Below, piece after piece: positions 1 to 10,748 of a stretch of 64,000 bases of DNA (its first letter is position 1; every line of letters starts with the position of its first letter). Where the stretch lies: positions 4,214,168-4,278,167 of the forward strand of contig CP021220.1 of the NCBI GenBank assembly GCA_003999685.1, given 5' to 3'. The notes under the pieces are model-generated. The model did no database searches and was not told the DNA's origin. It saw nothing but the letters and a program-made list of their open reading frames with translations. A program made the translations under genes and the position numbers. This DNA comes from Taiwanofungus camphoratus (lineage: Eukaryota; Basidiomycota; Agaricomycetes; Polyporales; Taiwanofungaceae).

Positions 1-150
1 CCCCATCACTTTCAACAAAGGCGTGCTAAATACATGAAGAGACAGCGAGGCATAAAGACAGCGAAATCTGAGGGAATAAAAAGGTCAAGTTTTGGGAGCC
101 TTCGGCAGGCTGAACAGAAGTATGAGCGTGAATTCCGCTCAGTCGACCGC

Positions 151-1087
151 TTAGTACCTTCTGTCGTCGTAGCCGCCGCGACGGTCGTATTCACGACCAT
201 ATCCTCTGTCGTAGTCACCACGATAACCGCGATCATAGTCGCGTCCGCCACCACCGCCGCCACGGTAGTCGTCGTCGTATCGAGGGCGACGCCGATCGTC
301 ATAGCCGCGAGAGTAGCGGCTGTCATATGGACGAGGATCGTAGGGTCGCTCGTCTGGGTCGCTGACGCGTGAGCTCCGGAGTAACGGTGATGATAAAGTC
401 CATACGCACATTCGTGGCGCTTAGGGGGGCCGTAGTAGCGACCAGGAGTTGGAGTCCTTGCACGTGCTCGGCGAGCCTGCGAAATGCAATAAGACAACGT
501 GAAGGTACACTACCAACAAATGATAAACCTTTTCGACTGTCATGGTCTTCCCCATGAGATCAGTAGCATTCAAAGCAGTGATAGCAGCATCCGCCTCTTC
601 TGCAGTTTCCATAGTCACGAACCCGAATCCCCGCGACTCACGCGTATGAGGATCATACATGACCTGGGCCTTCTTAACCTGTAATAATAATGGACATTCT
701 GTATAACACGCATGCGACTCAAAAGACGCACTCGGCCGACTTTTGTAAATGCCTGCTCAAGATCGCGCGTGTCCACCTTGTGGCTAAGGCCAGACACATG
801 CAAATTATTCCCTGGATTCTGACTGCCGTCGCCATTACGGCTAGCTGCTGGTAAGTTTCCTAGCATGGTACGTAGACTGACACTTACCCTCCTCTGTCGT
901 CGCCCCGGGCACCGGGGCTTCTGCTTCTGCTGGAACGCCTGGGCGGTTCAACAGCGCTGCGCGGAGGGGAACGGGCCCCACCATTACTCCAGCCCTGCTC
1001 ATCAGCACCGCCAAGGGCAACGGTATGGCTCATGCTCGCGTCATGAGTGGGAATACTAATGCCCCCACCATTGCTGGGGGGAGCCAT
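151..1087 (-). CDS. Transformer-2-like SR splicing factor (single RRM)
   Basis: Nuclear RNA-binding splicing regulator by family. Five exons read in frame: 1087-898, 844-732, 678-529, 476-406, 361-151, giving about 244 aa. Exon 1 encodes an Arg/Ser-rich head (PPRRSSRSRSPGARG). Exons 2-3 encode one RRM with RNP2-like NLHVSGLS and RNP1 SRGFGFVTM. Immediately after the RRM comes RARARTPTPGRYYGPPKR, matching the HTPTPGIYMG linker that marks Tra2 proteins. The C-terminus is a low-complexity Arg/Asp/Tyr/Gly tail (residues about 170-244). Intron lengths are 53, 53, 52 and 44 nt. The start at 1087 is chosen because it opens the RS domain and the upstream frame has no family similarity. Divergent from the COX6 gene. 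The RRM/linker call is strong; target RNAs are unknown. Confidence 0.85.
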
Positions 1088-2044
1088 ATCTTGAGACTGC
1101 CAGGCTGGAGGAGAAGGGTGGAATGGTGAAAAGGGGGGAATGAAAAACGTCAGGGGCGTCACGTTGGGCAGGCGAGGGTACGAGCGGAAGCGAAAAGCGG
1201 GCGGCGACCAAGCGACGCGTGAATAAAGGAGGCACGGAAGAACTGGCGCCAAAGAAGCGGACACGATGTGGGAATGAAACTGCAGCGGTTTCTGACGACG
1301 GAAAGGCCGGGAGCGACGGCGGCGAAGACGCATTCGTCTCACGTAGGCCTTCAGCCAACAGACGACAAGACAAAACAGGGGAAACCGCCGTCACAGGGGC
1401 GTCAACTGTGGGCTGAAGGCAGCGACTGCTGCGGTCGGGCGTACGGGGCATTACGCATAGTATGGTGGGTCACGAATACTGAACGGGGCGGGAGTGCCGG
1501 GATTCACGGCGACATCGCAAACATATTCCTCGTTGTCCTCGTTGTCCTCGGTGCTGATGCTGAAGACGTACCGTCATCCATTGGGGAGGCTGCGTTGAGG
1601 AAGGTTTGTGTTGTGGAAGAGGAAGAGATGGGTGAGAGGGAAGGGCGTCCAACGACGGGCTCATATGCAAAAGCGGTCCAAACACGACCATACCCATCAT
1701 CCGCCACAGGCGCTGTGAGTGCACATAGCACAATTTTAGTCTGCGTTTACCAAGCAGCCTTTGCCAATTACTGAATTGAGTCTCATCACCATCACTGGCA
1801 ATGCGTGATCAGGAGATGTGAGATGAACTTCTTGCAAGTGAATACAAGTATGCGAGCATGATGCAGCACTCGAACTTGCTGAGGCCGTCGGGCGACAAGC
1901 AGCCGGAGCGAACCGGTTCGCTTGTCGATCCAGGCTCAGTGTCAATCCGAGCCGCGGCGGGTCGCGACCAGCAGCAAACATCATTTTCTCTGTGCACTCG
2001 CTCCTCCTCTAACGCCGTCCCCCTCGTTCCTCCCCATCACCATC
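1088..2044. promoter_or_regulatory. Divergent intergenic region between Tra2-like and COX6 genes
   Basis: About 0.96 kb separates the two divergent starts. Open frames across it on both strands show no family features and no plausible splicing; I read it as shared promoter and 5' UTR sequence. No TATA box is evident close to either start. Confidence 0.45.
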
Positions 2045-2440
2045 ATGCGTGCTCAGTTGGTCGCATCTCTCCTTCGTGCCCGCCCCGCCGCCGTCGCCAG
2101 GCGCGTTGCACCCGCTTTCACGCGCCCCTCATCCACCTCGCATGAGGAAACTTTCGAGTCCTTCACGGAGCGCTACGTCACTTTCTTCCAGCAAGCCCAG
2201 GATCTGTTCGAGGTCCAGCGGGGCCTCAACAACTGCTTCGCCCACGACCTTGTTCCTGCGCCCTCCGTCATCGAGGCTGCTGTGCGCGCCGCCCGTCGCG
2301 TTGACGACTATGCAACGGCTGTCAGGATCTTCGAGGGTGTGAAGGAGAAGGTGGAGAACAAGTCGCAGTACCAGGCTTACTTGGATGAGCTCAAGAGCCT
2401 GAGGGAGGAGCTTGGTAGGCCGTCTCATTCGCATGACTGA
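2045..2440 (+). CDS. COX6: Cytochrome c oxidase subunit VI (mammalian subunit 5A), mitochondrial
   Basis: Nuclear-encoded structural subunit of respiratory complex IV, in the matrix-facing part of the inner membrane enzyme. Single exon, 131 aa. The first ~33 residues are a typical mitochondrial presequence (Arg/Ala/Leu-rich, no acidic residues: MRAQLVASLLRARPAAVARR). The mature part starts near SHEETFESF and carries the family's TPR-like helices, including ERYVTFFQQAQDLFEVQRGL, PAPSVIEAAVRAARRVDDY and VRIFEGVKEKV. Length matches yeast Cox6/human COX5A. An upstream in-frame ATG at 1922 would add 41 residues unlike a presequence, so 2045 is preferred; it sits in a pyrimidine-rich leader (CCCCATCACCATC). 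No oddities seen. Confidence 0.93.
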   Translation: MRAQLVASLLRARPAAVARRVAPAFTRPSSTSHEETFESFTERYVTFFQQAQDLFEVQRGLNNCFAHDLVPAPSVIEAAVRAARRVDDYATAVRIFEGVKEKVENKSQYQAYLDELKSLREELGRPSHSHD

Positions 2441-3188
2441 TGTCTCGGTGTTGATTGTCTTTTCCATCTCAAAAGGCATTAGCACGAGGGAAGAGCTGTA
2501 CACCTCATGAAAATGCACCTTGTTAATCTTAGAGTACGTCTGCATGAGCTATCATTCGTCCCTCGGTACCGATGCTGCAAGATTTTAGTTCCCGTGCATT
2601 GCAAAAGACAATTCTACAATCATATTATATGACACTCGCATGGACGCGATGCGGCTAGTTCATTCTTAATGTTCGCCTTTGATAGTGAACGTTGTACTCC
2701 GGCTCGGGTCTGTAAGTACTATGACGACATTCAATCCAAGGTGAAGGGGATCTGTTTTGCCTGACAGTGTGCTGTGTCCGAGTGCCCATACAACTCATCC
2801 TCAATGTCTTTGGACATAGACGGCCCGCGGTATTCGGGAAAACAGGACTGATCCTACCACACCATTTACTTTTAGGAGCCCCTCTGTTAACTTGAATGCA
2901 CCCGGATGCTCTGAATAGACAGTCTGTTAGCCTTATGCGGGATTCAATGAGGGCAGTTTTGTCCTAATGATGTTCGCACGAAGCTGTGTCAGTTGTGCTC
3001 GGGTGACCATAGATATAACGGATTGCAAACAGCTTCCTCCTGCATAGCCCGTCGTTGGGATGCAAACTCGACGGCTATACCTGTTCTTTGATTCCCACGG
3101 CTACTGCCGCGACCATACTTGACACCATAATCTACAGTAGACCCGCCTCCAAACTGTGATTTCTACGTGCACTTGACAGTTTATTACT
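2441..3188. other. Intergenic, no gene seen
   Basis: 3' flank of COX6 and promoter side of the ankyrin gene. Stop-rich in all frames; no RNA gene or repeat recognised. Confidence 0.5.
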
Positions 3189-4029
3189 ATGTCTGACGGC
3201 GCGAGCAATAGTAAGTTGCGAAAAGGTGCTTCAATCTTCGTGTCAGACGTGTCCTGAGGCCGGGGATCTGGCAGACGAACGACTCCTCGCAGCGGCGCGC
3301 TCGGACAACGAAGACCTACTCCTCGAGGTCTTCGAGGAAGGCAAGTTTGACATCAACTACAAGGATGGGTATGTCCCCCATCCAATCTCATTCCGCATGC
3401 GTTCTATTTCTGATTTGGCCGCCAGGCTAGGAAACACAGGTAATACAGACACGCCAGATCTCAGTGATTGCATGGCTTACGCCTAGCACGCACATCAGCC
3501 CTCCACTACGCGTGAGTATGTACTGTCCCTGCCGGACCCGCTTCGCACAAATGCTCACGATCACCAGGGCATCGACTGGATCGCTCAGCGTCCTTGAGCA
3601 CATCCTGTCACACGAGGACTGCGATGTCGACCCCATCAACCGCCTCGAGCGCGCTACGCCGCTCCACCTCGCGCTCAGGCTGGGCGATTCGGAGGTTCGG
3701 AAGGCGGTCGTCGAGAGCTTGCTGGATGCTGGAGCGGACATGACGTACGTGGCTTTTCCCTGTTGACGGATCCAGCTCGGGATGAGACATCGCCGTGCAT
3801 CGTTAGGATCAAGGACAGGCACGGACAGACCGCGTTTGATCTCCTGCCTCCGGATGACGTGGAAACCCGTGCTTTGATGCGGAAGGCACAGGCGGAGGCT
3901 AGCATCTCGCACGACGATATTGCTGAAGGCAAGTTCATGTTCTCTCGTTGATGAACCTTTGGTTGATCCATGGTTGCAGACGATGATGACGAACTTAGCT
4001 CGGGATCTGGGTCTTCTGACGAAGAGTGA
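3189..4029 (+). CDS. Small ankyrin-repeat protein with two microexons and a GC-AG intron
   Basis: Predicted 163 aa protein-interaction adaptor of ankyrin type; partner unknown. Seven exons keep one frame: 3189-3210, 3275-3368, 3426-3439, 3499-3511, 3568-3744, 3807-3928, 3980-4029 (sum 492 nt). The 14-nt and 13-nt exons are needed to restore the canonical repeat start DGLGNTALHYAA; no other AG/GT combination I tried keeps the frame. A second repeat reads NRLERATPLHLALRLGD and a third KDRHGQTAFDLL. The sixth exon ends AAG with a GCAAGT donor, i.e. a GC-AG intron, splicing to an acidic tail DDDDELSSGSGSSDEE, which is common in fungal proteins of this type. Very high confidence in ankyrin content, good confidence in the microexons from frame logic alone. 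Confidence 0.85.
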
Positions 4030-4223
4030 CCGGTGCGTATATGATCTTGGAAGGTGTAAAACCAAAGAGGCTAGAAACGAACAACGCATATATACCTGTA
4101 TCCATGGAACTCCTTCTAGTCGTAACATCTAATTACAGCTTCAGATCGAAGAAATGACATTGATGCTTATGTACTTGTACAGTAACTCTACCAGATATTG
4201 TATGTGCCATAGGTCTCGAGTGC

Positions 4224-6454
4224 TTAATTCAGCACCCACTTGCCGCTCGACCACTCTGCATACGTCTGTGTCTGTTTTAGCCACTGCACAAGCTCATCTC
4301 TCTTCACCTTCGCACCCTTGTCCGTGGACTCGATCTTGACCTTCTTGTCATCTACGAGTTCCCACTTCTGCTCCTTGACTGTGACCAAGCCCTCTTTCAG
4401 TTCATCGCCACCAAGAATGACGGCGAAGGGCACCTCGTCCTTCTCTCCCGCAGCGAATTGCGCGGGCAGCTTCGGCTTGTTTTTAAACAAGAAATCAGTC
4501 TGCATACAATGTACTATCAGCCAAGGCGCAGTAACCATATGCAAGGAACAGACCTTGATTCCAGCCTCTCTCAGCTCCTGCGCAAGCTCTACCCGCTCAT
4601 TCAGCAGTCCATCTCCCGCCGCCATCACATACACCATCGTCCCCTTACTCCTCATACCCTTCGCGACCCACTTCGGCCACACGATTGCAAACACGCGATC
4701 GAGCCCAATGCTCACGCCGACGCACGGCAGCCCCGCGGTCTTCTTCCCTTCGCCTGCGGCTGCGGCGGTGAACATGCCCACGAGGTTGTCGTACCGACCG
4801 CCGGCTGCGATCGAGCCGACGCCGACCTGAGACTCATCGACGTCCTCGCCCTCGTCGTCTTGTGCTGCAGACTTTTTGGCCGGCTTCTTTTTGAGTGGTG
4901 CGGGTGCGGGGGTATCATTGGATGTAGGAGTGGAGGATGAGGAGGCAAAAGCGTTCGCGGACTGGAAGCCTGGAGGTGCGGATGCCTCGACGATGGCTTC
5001 GTAGATGATGCCGGTGTAGTAATCTAGGCCACGCGCTAGCGAGAGATCAAAGGAGAGCTGACACGGGCATGAGCATGGATGGCCATAGACATTCACCGTA
5101 TGCTTACCTTGTCGAGGACCTTGTATGACTTCAGGTAACTGAAGAGAATCCCCATCTCTTCTATGCCGTGTTTGGCGCTTGGGTTGGACATAAGTGCCTC
5201 GTCCGCTCTGAGCTGCTCGAGTAGTGCAGGGCCGCCTGCAAAATATCAATAAAACCGCACTGATTTACAACGAAGAAAATTACCTTTGTGCTTGACGTAC
5301 TCTCCAATTTTGTCAGCAACAGCAGGATCGAGACCCTTTTCATCTGTCATCTCCTTTTTCACCTCTAGCCAGGGCGTCTTGATACAATCGGTCAGTTCCA
5401 ATACGTAGCCTGATTGTTTTTCAAGTCACCTTGTCCAGCTTGTCCACCGCAGAAGATATTGTTCGAATTTTTTCTGGTGGAACGCCACATACTTCGAAAA
5501 TCCCGTCCAGTATTTTTCGGTGATTGATCTTCTTGTAGATGAGCACGGTGAATATAGCTCGAAGTAGACACCGACCTTCACCGCAAATTCACCAACGTCT
5601 AGTCGAGTCAGAATTGTACACAGCATGCTGATCAGCTCGGCATCAGGAATCATGGGATCCCATACTCCCGCAATATCGAAGTCCTGAGTATCGATACTCG
5701 ATTCCAATCCGCCAAGTGGAGTTGAATGAACAGCTTACTGCTTGTGAGAATTCACGCATCCGCCCCTTGGACATGACGGGGTTATCTCGTCTGTATACCT
5801 TCCCAACCTGCCAAAGCTTGGCTTGCGCCGTAATGGCGCCTCCCATTGCCAAGTATCGCGCCAGAGGAACAGTGTGATCGTATCTGAGGGCCAGCTCTTC
5901 TCCGCCTTGATCCTTGAGGTCGAAGATGAGCTTCGCGTCTTCACCGTACTTCCCTGCCAAGATGTCTTTCCGCTCGAAAACAGGCGTGTCGAGGCAGCCA
6001 CCGCCGTACAGGGTGAAACACTCCTTGACTATCCGTTCAATGTGCTCGCGACAGAACATCTCGCCCGGGCCATAGTCCCGTGTTCCCTGGAGCCGAATAC
6101 AATCTGCATGAGTTTGAGTAATGCAGATCGACGAATGTGCGGTCAACACACCTTGGGGGTCTTGAGAAGCAGGCGCTCCTTCTTCTTTCCGGCATCCCTA
6201 GCACCCGCTGCGTTCTGCAGCAATGCTAGAGATCTCTGAAGGTCTCCGAGTTTCTTCTTCGCCTCTTCTACTAACGCATTGTCGGCTTGCTGCTTCCGGA
6301 GGTCCGCAAGCAACGCCTTGTGTTGGGCGATGTCCTGACTCAGTGACTCTGCACTGGCGGTCGCCATCCCCCGAGTAGCTCTAGTCTGAGGTGAGGATAT
6401 AGGACGGAATCGATGAGAGCAGAAGGCAAAGGCGCGTATGGCCTGAGGAAGCAT
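4224..6454 (-). CDS. HTS1: Histidyl-tRNA synthetase, cytosolic/mitochondrial (dual start)
   Basis: Class II aminoacyl-tRNA synthetase that charges tRNA-His. Exon 1 (6454-6152) encodes a presequence-like segment [18 protein letters not shown], then an in-frame second Met at 6367 (MATASAES), then a WHEP-like helical hairpin (about residues 35-95). Exon 2 (6086-5739) carries [16 protein letters not shown], the class II motif 1 region and motif 2 [16 protein letters not shown]. Later exons hold the His-specific signatures [10 protein letters not shown] (HisA) and [13 protein letters not shown] (HisB), motif 3 [12 protein letters not shown] and an anticodon-binding domain ending [18 protein letters not shown] Ser/Pro/Lys/Asp-rich insertion of about 50 residues lies between HisA and HisB, longer than in most family members. 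At least five introns. In yeast a single HTS1 gene uses two in-frame starts for mitochondrial and cytosolic forms; the same layout is visible here. Confidence 0.93.
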
Positions 6455-6736
6455 TCAGGTGCATGCAGATAATTTCAGGCTCGTGACGTCTGCTCAAACC
6501 TGACTCGATCACCTTGATCTTATCGTGACTCGGCAAGGTTCAAGATCTCTCTTTTCAAGCTTTCCGCCGTCCGACAAACAGCACAATTCCATACTCGACT
6601 AGGTCATTGCATTAGTTTCTAAGTAACGGGCATTTAGCAGCTGACAGAGATTCGGTTTCTAGATTAGTCTAGTTTAGCGTAGACCCATTCCAATCATCCG
6701 CATCGTTCATTTTCGTCATATCATGGTCTCGAAGGA

Positions 6737-8548
6737 TCAATGCCTTTTGCCATCCACCACGGACGCCTCAACCCACTCGCCGCTACGATCTTTCTTTCGC
6801 ACTGTGAAACAAGCGATGCCCAGGTAGTTCGTGATGTCGTTGATGACTAGCGTGGAGAAACGTGCATATGAAAGGAAAGACACAGCCAATGTCACATAGA
6901 CAAAAATCGCTGTGTTGCGCCGAGACGATTGGATCAGCGGTGATCTAATGATATTGATTGAATGTTGTTCTGAGCATCGAGAAGCACACATGTCTTACCG
7001 GTCAAGAATCAGAGGCATGTTGGCGTCGATGGCCCCTACGATACTCCATAGCCACATAGAATCCCACCACGGGAACGGTTGTTTCGTTACGTGGGCCAGG
7101 ATCATTCGAGAGACTTGATGCGAGAATTGCAGGCCCCAGGCGCACAAGAACGGTACGAAGAGAGGAGAATGTAGGATCGCTGACTCGCTAAATGTCGGTG
7201 CACTGAGCCAGAATACTTCCGTGGCAACTGAAATAGGGAATGGAAGCAATAGAAGGAGAGGAGAAAATGGCGGCTGTTTATTCGCTATCCGTGCCTTGAA
7301 AACGTTGAAATAGCTGGGCAACGTTCACAAAATCGGACAAATCCCTGATATGCAGCTCTACGTACCCGAGTACGATGTTGAAGGCGAGCCCGAAGGCTCC
7401 GAATACCAAAAATGCTTCGTTCAGGTTGATATTAGGTGTCCTTGCGGCGATTGCTGGTATCCTCTCCAGTTTCGTAAACGTCAAGAACGGCTGATCCCAG
7501 AAGGTTGGACCTACCGAAAGGTCTCATAAGTATATACAGATCGATACGCATGATAATCACTTACCATAAAAACCCGTAATAGCGTAAATTACGACGATCA
7601 TTAAGATACCCTCTACTGGACCTGAACACCAACCCAGGAACAACTGGCCTTGTATACAGTTTTCAGGACCTAGTGACTTTGATTTCAGAGCCAGGCTGCA
7701 TACCAGTATGGTACTCCTCCCATGTCGTAAGGTAGAAGTTGGCGAGGGTGGCCACTTGAGATAATACCGTCCACCAAGACCGGCCGAGGTTCAATGCACG
7801 AGCCGCCAAGATGACTTCTAGCTGTCAATATAGAAATAAGACCAAAGTCAGCGTAAAGGAGAAGCATCGTGCCCCACCGTCGTGTTCAATGCATCGCAAC
7901 CTAAGCAGAAATGATCGTCGACCCAGCGGCGCAAATACAATTGAAGTTGACGCACCGTGGTCGAACATCTCTCCCAGAGGACCTGCCATTCCCGTGCGCC
8001 GGGCCTGTTTACTATCCATCTATCTGAGAAACGCACAAGAGGGTGCTCGCATATATTGCATAGTCTTACCCGTCTATGGCATCGAACGTTTGGTACAAGA
8101 ACAATCCTGCCGCCCATCTGCACATACGCCGTGATGTAAGGATCTGCGAATGTGATCACAAAAGCGGATGCACTCACGTGAAGTAAACCCAGTGCGGTGG
8201 CCCTCTGGCTCCTTCTGCCTCCGTGAGATAGGCGGGGTCATAGAATATAAGAGTAGCGAAGTTTAGCAGGACCAAGCTTAGCCCTGACAAAGTTATCTTG
8301 CGGTCACAACATCTTAACGGTAAAAATCGCAGGACAGGTAAACCCCACACACCGTGTTTGGCGCTACCCATGTCGGCCAGAGAGTAACGAACCAGTTCCA
8401 AAACGGGTTTAGAACATATCTCGAGGTGAGGGACCTGTCAAAGTCGTTGGCCGTGCATCACATTGTACAGATCACACACTTACTTGTCGACGCCTTTATA
8501 GGTGTACTTCCTCAAGTTTTCAAGAGCGTGCTGGGGGATGTAACCCAT
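6737..8548 (-). CDS. Choline/ethanolamine phosphotransferase (CDP-alcohol phosphatidyltransferase)
   Basis: ER/Golgi membrane enzyme of the Kennedy pathway that transfers phosphocholine or phosphoethanolamine from its CDP derivative to diacylglycerol. Exon 1 (8548-8484) begins MGYIPQHALENLRKYTYKGVD, typical of the Cpt1/Ept1 N-terminus. Following exons encode NPFWNWFVTLWPTWVAPN, a membrane helix, then the catalytic signature DG-x2-AR-x8-G-x3-D-x3-D assembled from three exons around 8060-7850 (DAIDG / KQARRTGMAGPLGEMFDHG / CDALNTT). Several hydrophobic segments follow (for example ANFYLTTWEEYHTG and the conserved C-terminal NDITNYLGIACFTV). About nine short introns. Choline versus ethanolamine preference cannot be told from the sequence. 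Confidence 0.87.
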
Positions 8549-10158
8549 CGCTCTGTGAAAGATGATGTACAAGAAAGGCAGGTCCTGGTCAAAACTCCAT
8601 ACGCCAGCAGCACGGTGACGTGAAAGACTGCCAAATCTTCGCGCTCTGTCACACGCACGTGCGTGCCCCGTGCAGCGCCAGGCTCAGTGCACACCGGTCA
8701 AAGAAAGACAAACCATCATTCCGGGCACCGTCTAGTGAAACGTCTTTCACTTCAGTCAGTCGCCCATGCGTATTATAGTATACATTCAGGAGTACTTGCT
8801 TCGCCGTGGGTTTTCAAGTCAGCAGCACGGTCAAATTCTGAAGCGCACCATTCTCTGTAAGGCTGGCAACTCTACTCAACTCGGCACCTTTGCTTGTGCT
8901 CCACGAGACAGGGCTTTTTATCCTTATTCCTGATAAGTTGTATCGGATTGGACTGTCCTCGAGCTGGGGCAACCTATAACATATGCGACTGACCTGCCAG
9001 GATAAATTTATATTCAACTCTATCTTTTGGTCGTTTTTCCAGTCCGTCCGTGCATTCTCTCTACAGTGGCAGTACAGAGCTTAACTACCATGACATGACA
9101 GCCGACAGCTCATCATTTCATACTCTGTTCGATTTCTACGTCCTATTTCTCCATCCAGCTATCGACCTTCTCGTTTAGCGTCGAGGCTCTGACAGAAACA
9201 GTTACGGGTGTACATCACATCGGTCGCAGATTGTTCTGGGCCGACGTGCATACGCAAAATCGTCGACCAGCATTCTTGTTTTCTCTCATTTCATTTAAAG
9301 GTGACAAGACCTCGGCAGGCGCTGTCCAGATCAGGATCTTCATTCGACAAATGCGGAAGGTCCTTATGTACATCCCATGCTGGTCTATGCTGTGCATGAT
9401 GCAAATGTGTTCGCATGTGGTCTGTCAGTCCGTTCGTCGTGCAACGTAGACGCCCTGAGTCACCGGTAAGTTCCAAAGACCCGAATATCAGCATAACTGG
9501 TGCGCCAAGACGCGGGATGAGTATTGGTGTTATGCGACGGGCGCTCGGCATGACCGCGCAGTGCAGCGTTGGAGAATCTGCTGCAGGCAAAGTCTTCCGG
9601 TTTGCTCTGGGAGTACTGTTCAGAACGGTATCAGCGGTCGTAGTTAGGTCGGCTAATATCGGGCCTCAGGCTGCCCAGCACGATGGTTTTCCGTTGAGTC
9701 TACTACTCACGGTAGTGTGGCGAGTGCTTCCCTAAATCTGTCATGTAGTGCGCACTGAATATGATATGCTGTAGAATATATAGACAGTGAATGATGAAGC
9801 CCGTATAGAGCTCGCTTCCCAGCTAAGGGCGTAATGGCACCACAGATAAAAACTTAGGGACAACAGGAACATCGTGACATTGCACAAAGACAAGCTCAAC
9901 GCAGACCTTCAGTCTCTGCGTTTCCTTGCAACCTGCCTTGTGTATATGATCATCGAGGAAAGCGTACCTAAGTTCCAGAGACGCTGCAGTCAAGCGCTGT
10001 TGGTGCAAACTCTCCTCGCTCACATTGTACTTGCGGTTCCATAAACGGGATAATCATATTGTTCTGTGCCCGTAAGTCTGACCGATTCCTACCTGTCGAA
10101 CATTGCTGGATCGATCGTCTTCTAGCAGAGCACTCATTGGTAAACCTCCTAAAGCGTC
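8549..10158. other. Intergenic, no supported gene
   Basis: About 1.6 kb. Short frames around 9,190-9,735 could be strung together with plausible splice sites, but none of the resulting peptides shows a family motif. No tRNA-like cloverleaf or repeat seen. Confidence 0.4.
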
Positions 10159-10748
10159 ATGTCCCGCCTCGCGATGCTTTCGATTGTGCTTTGCGCGTCT
10201 CTCTCAAATGCTTTCTCGACCTCTGTGTCGGGCAATGCAACACTCAGTAAACGCGTCACACACGACGGCCGGGTACGTCCTTCCCGATCTTGACCAGGGC
10301 TCGGTGTTCATTCTTCTGCCTAGGCTACCTGGTTTTACCCAGATGTCGGGGCCTGTGGATACACAGATACCGACAGCGACCCCATTGTGGCCATCTCCCA
10401 CCTCATCTACGGGAGCGGTGGCAACTGCAACCAGGTCGGTCAAGACTCGGCATTGGCTCTCCGCGTACCGTACAAGCTCATATGATTGCTTCCAGTGGAT
10501 ACAGATCACCAACACCGCTAACGGCGTGAGCCGGTATGGCCAAACCCGAGATGAGTGCGAGGGGTGTGGGCAGGACGATATCGGTCAGTGCCCGCGGCAG
10601 CTAGTCATGGGCGGGAATCAGCTGACGAGTTGCACCGGAACTAGACCTGAGCCCCTCGCTGTTTCAGTCGCTTGGGGCTGACCTTTCTGTAGGTGTCCTC
10701 CAGGTGGTGTGGCACTTCAAGAATGTGGATTTTTCGCCTCCCAACTAG
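10159..10748 (+). CDS. Small secreted RlpA-like double-psi beta-barrel (expansin/barwin-like) protein
   Basis: Predicted 138 aa secreted protein. Four exons: 10159-10272, 10324-10434, 10496-10583, 10645-10748, all in frame. Residues 1-20 (MSRLAMLSIVLCASLSNAFS) form a signal peptide; a Lys-Arg near residue 33 could be a Kex2-type processing site. The mature domain contains GRATWFYPDVGACGYTDTDS, ISHLIYGSGGNCN, WIQITNTANGVS, RDECEGCGQDDIDLSPSLFQ and VGVLQVVWHF, the conserved order of the DPBB fold, with Asp and paired Cys residues as in the family. Such proteins are numerous in Agaricomycetes; roles proposed for relatives include cell-wall binding or protease inhibition, but no catalytic function can be assigned here. 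Confidence 0.85.

Noticed and set aside
12-497. 161-codon frame over the 3' part of the Tra2-like gene
   Set aside because: It is exon 4 of that gene read through its last intron; beyond the intron it becomes Thr/Val/Ala-rich out-of-frame reading of the Arg/Asp/Tyr tail.
1268-1774. 168-codon plus-strand frame upstream of COX6
   Set aside because: No family features, compositionally like a random frame in GC-rich promoter DNA, no supporting start or splice context.
9190-9735. Multi-exon gene in the 8.5-10.2 kb gap
   Set aside because: Splice signals can be chosen to join short frames but the product matches nothing recognisable and alternative joins are equally good.
10103-10681. 192-codon frame across the secreted-protein gene
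   Set aside because: Mixture of frames; the spliced four-exon model gives a signal peptide and a complete DPBB domain while this frame does not.
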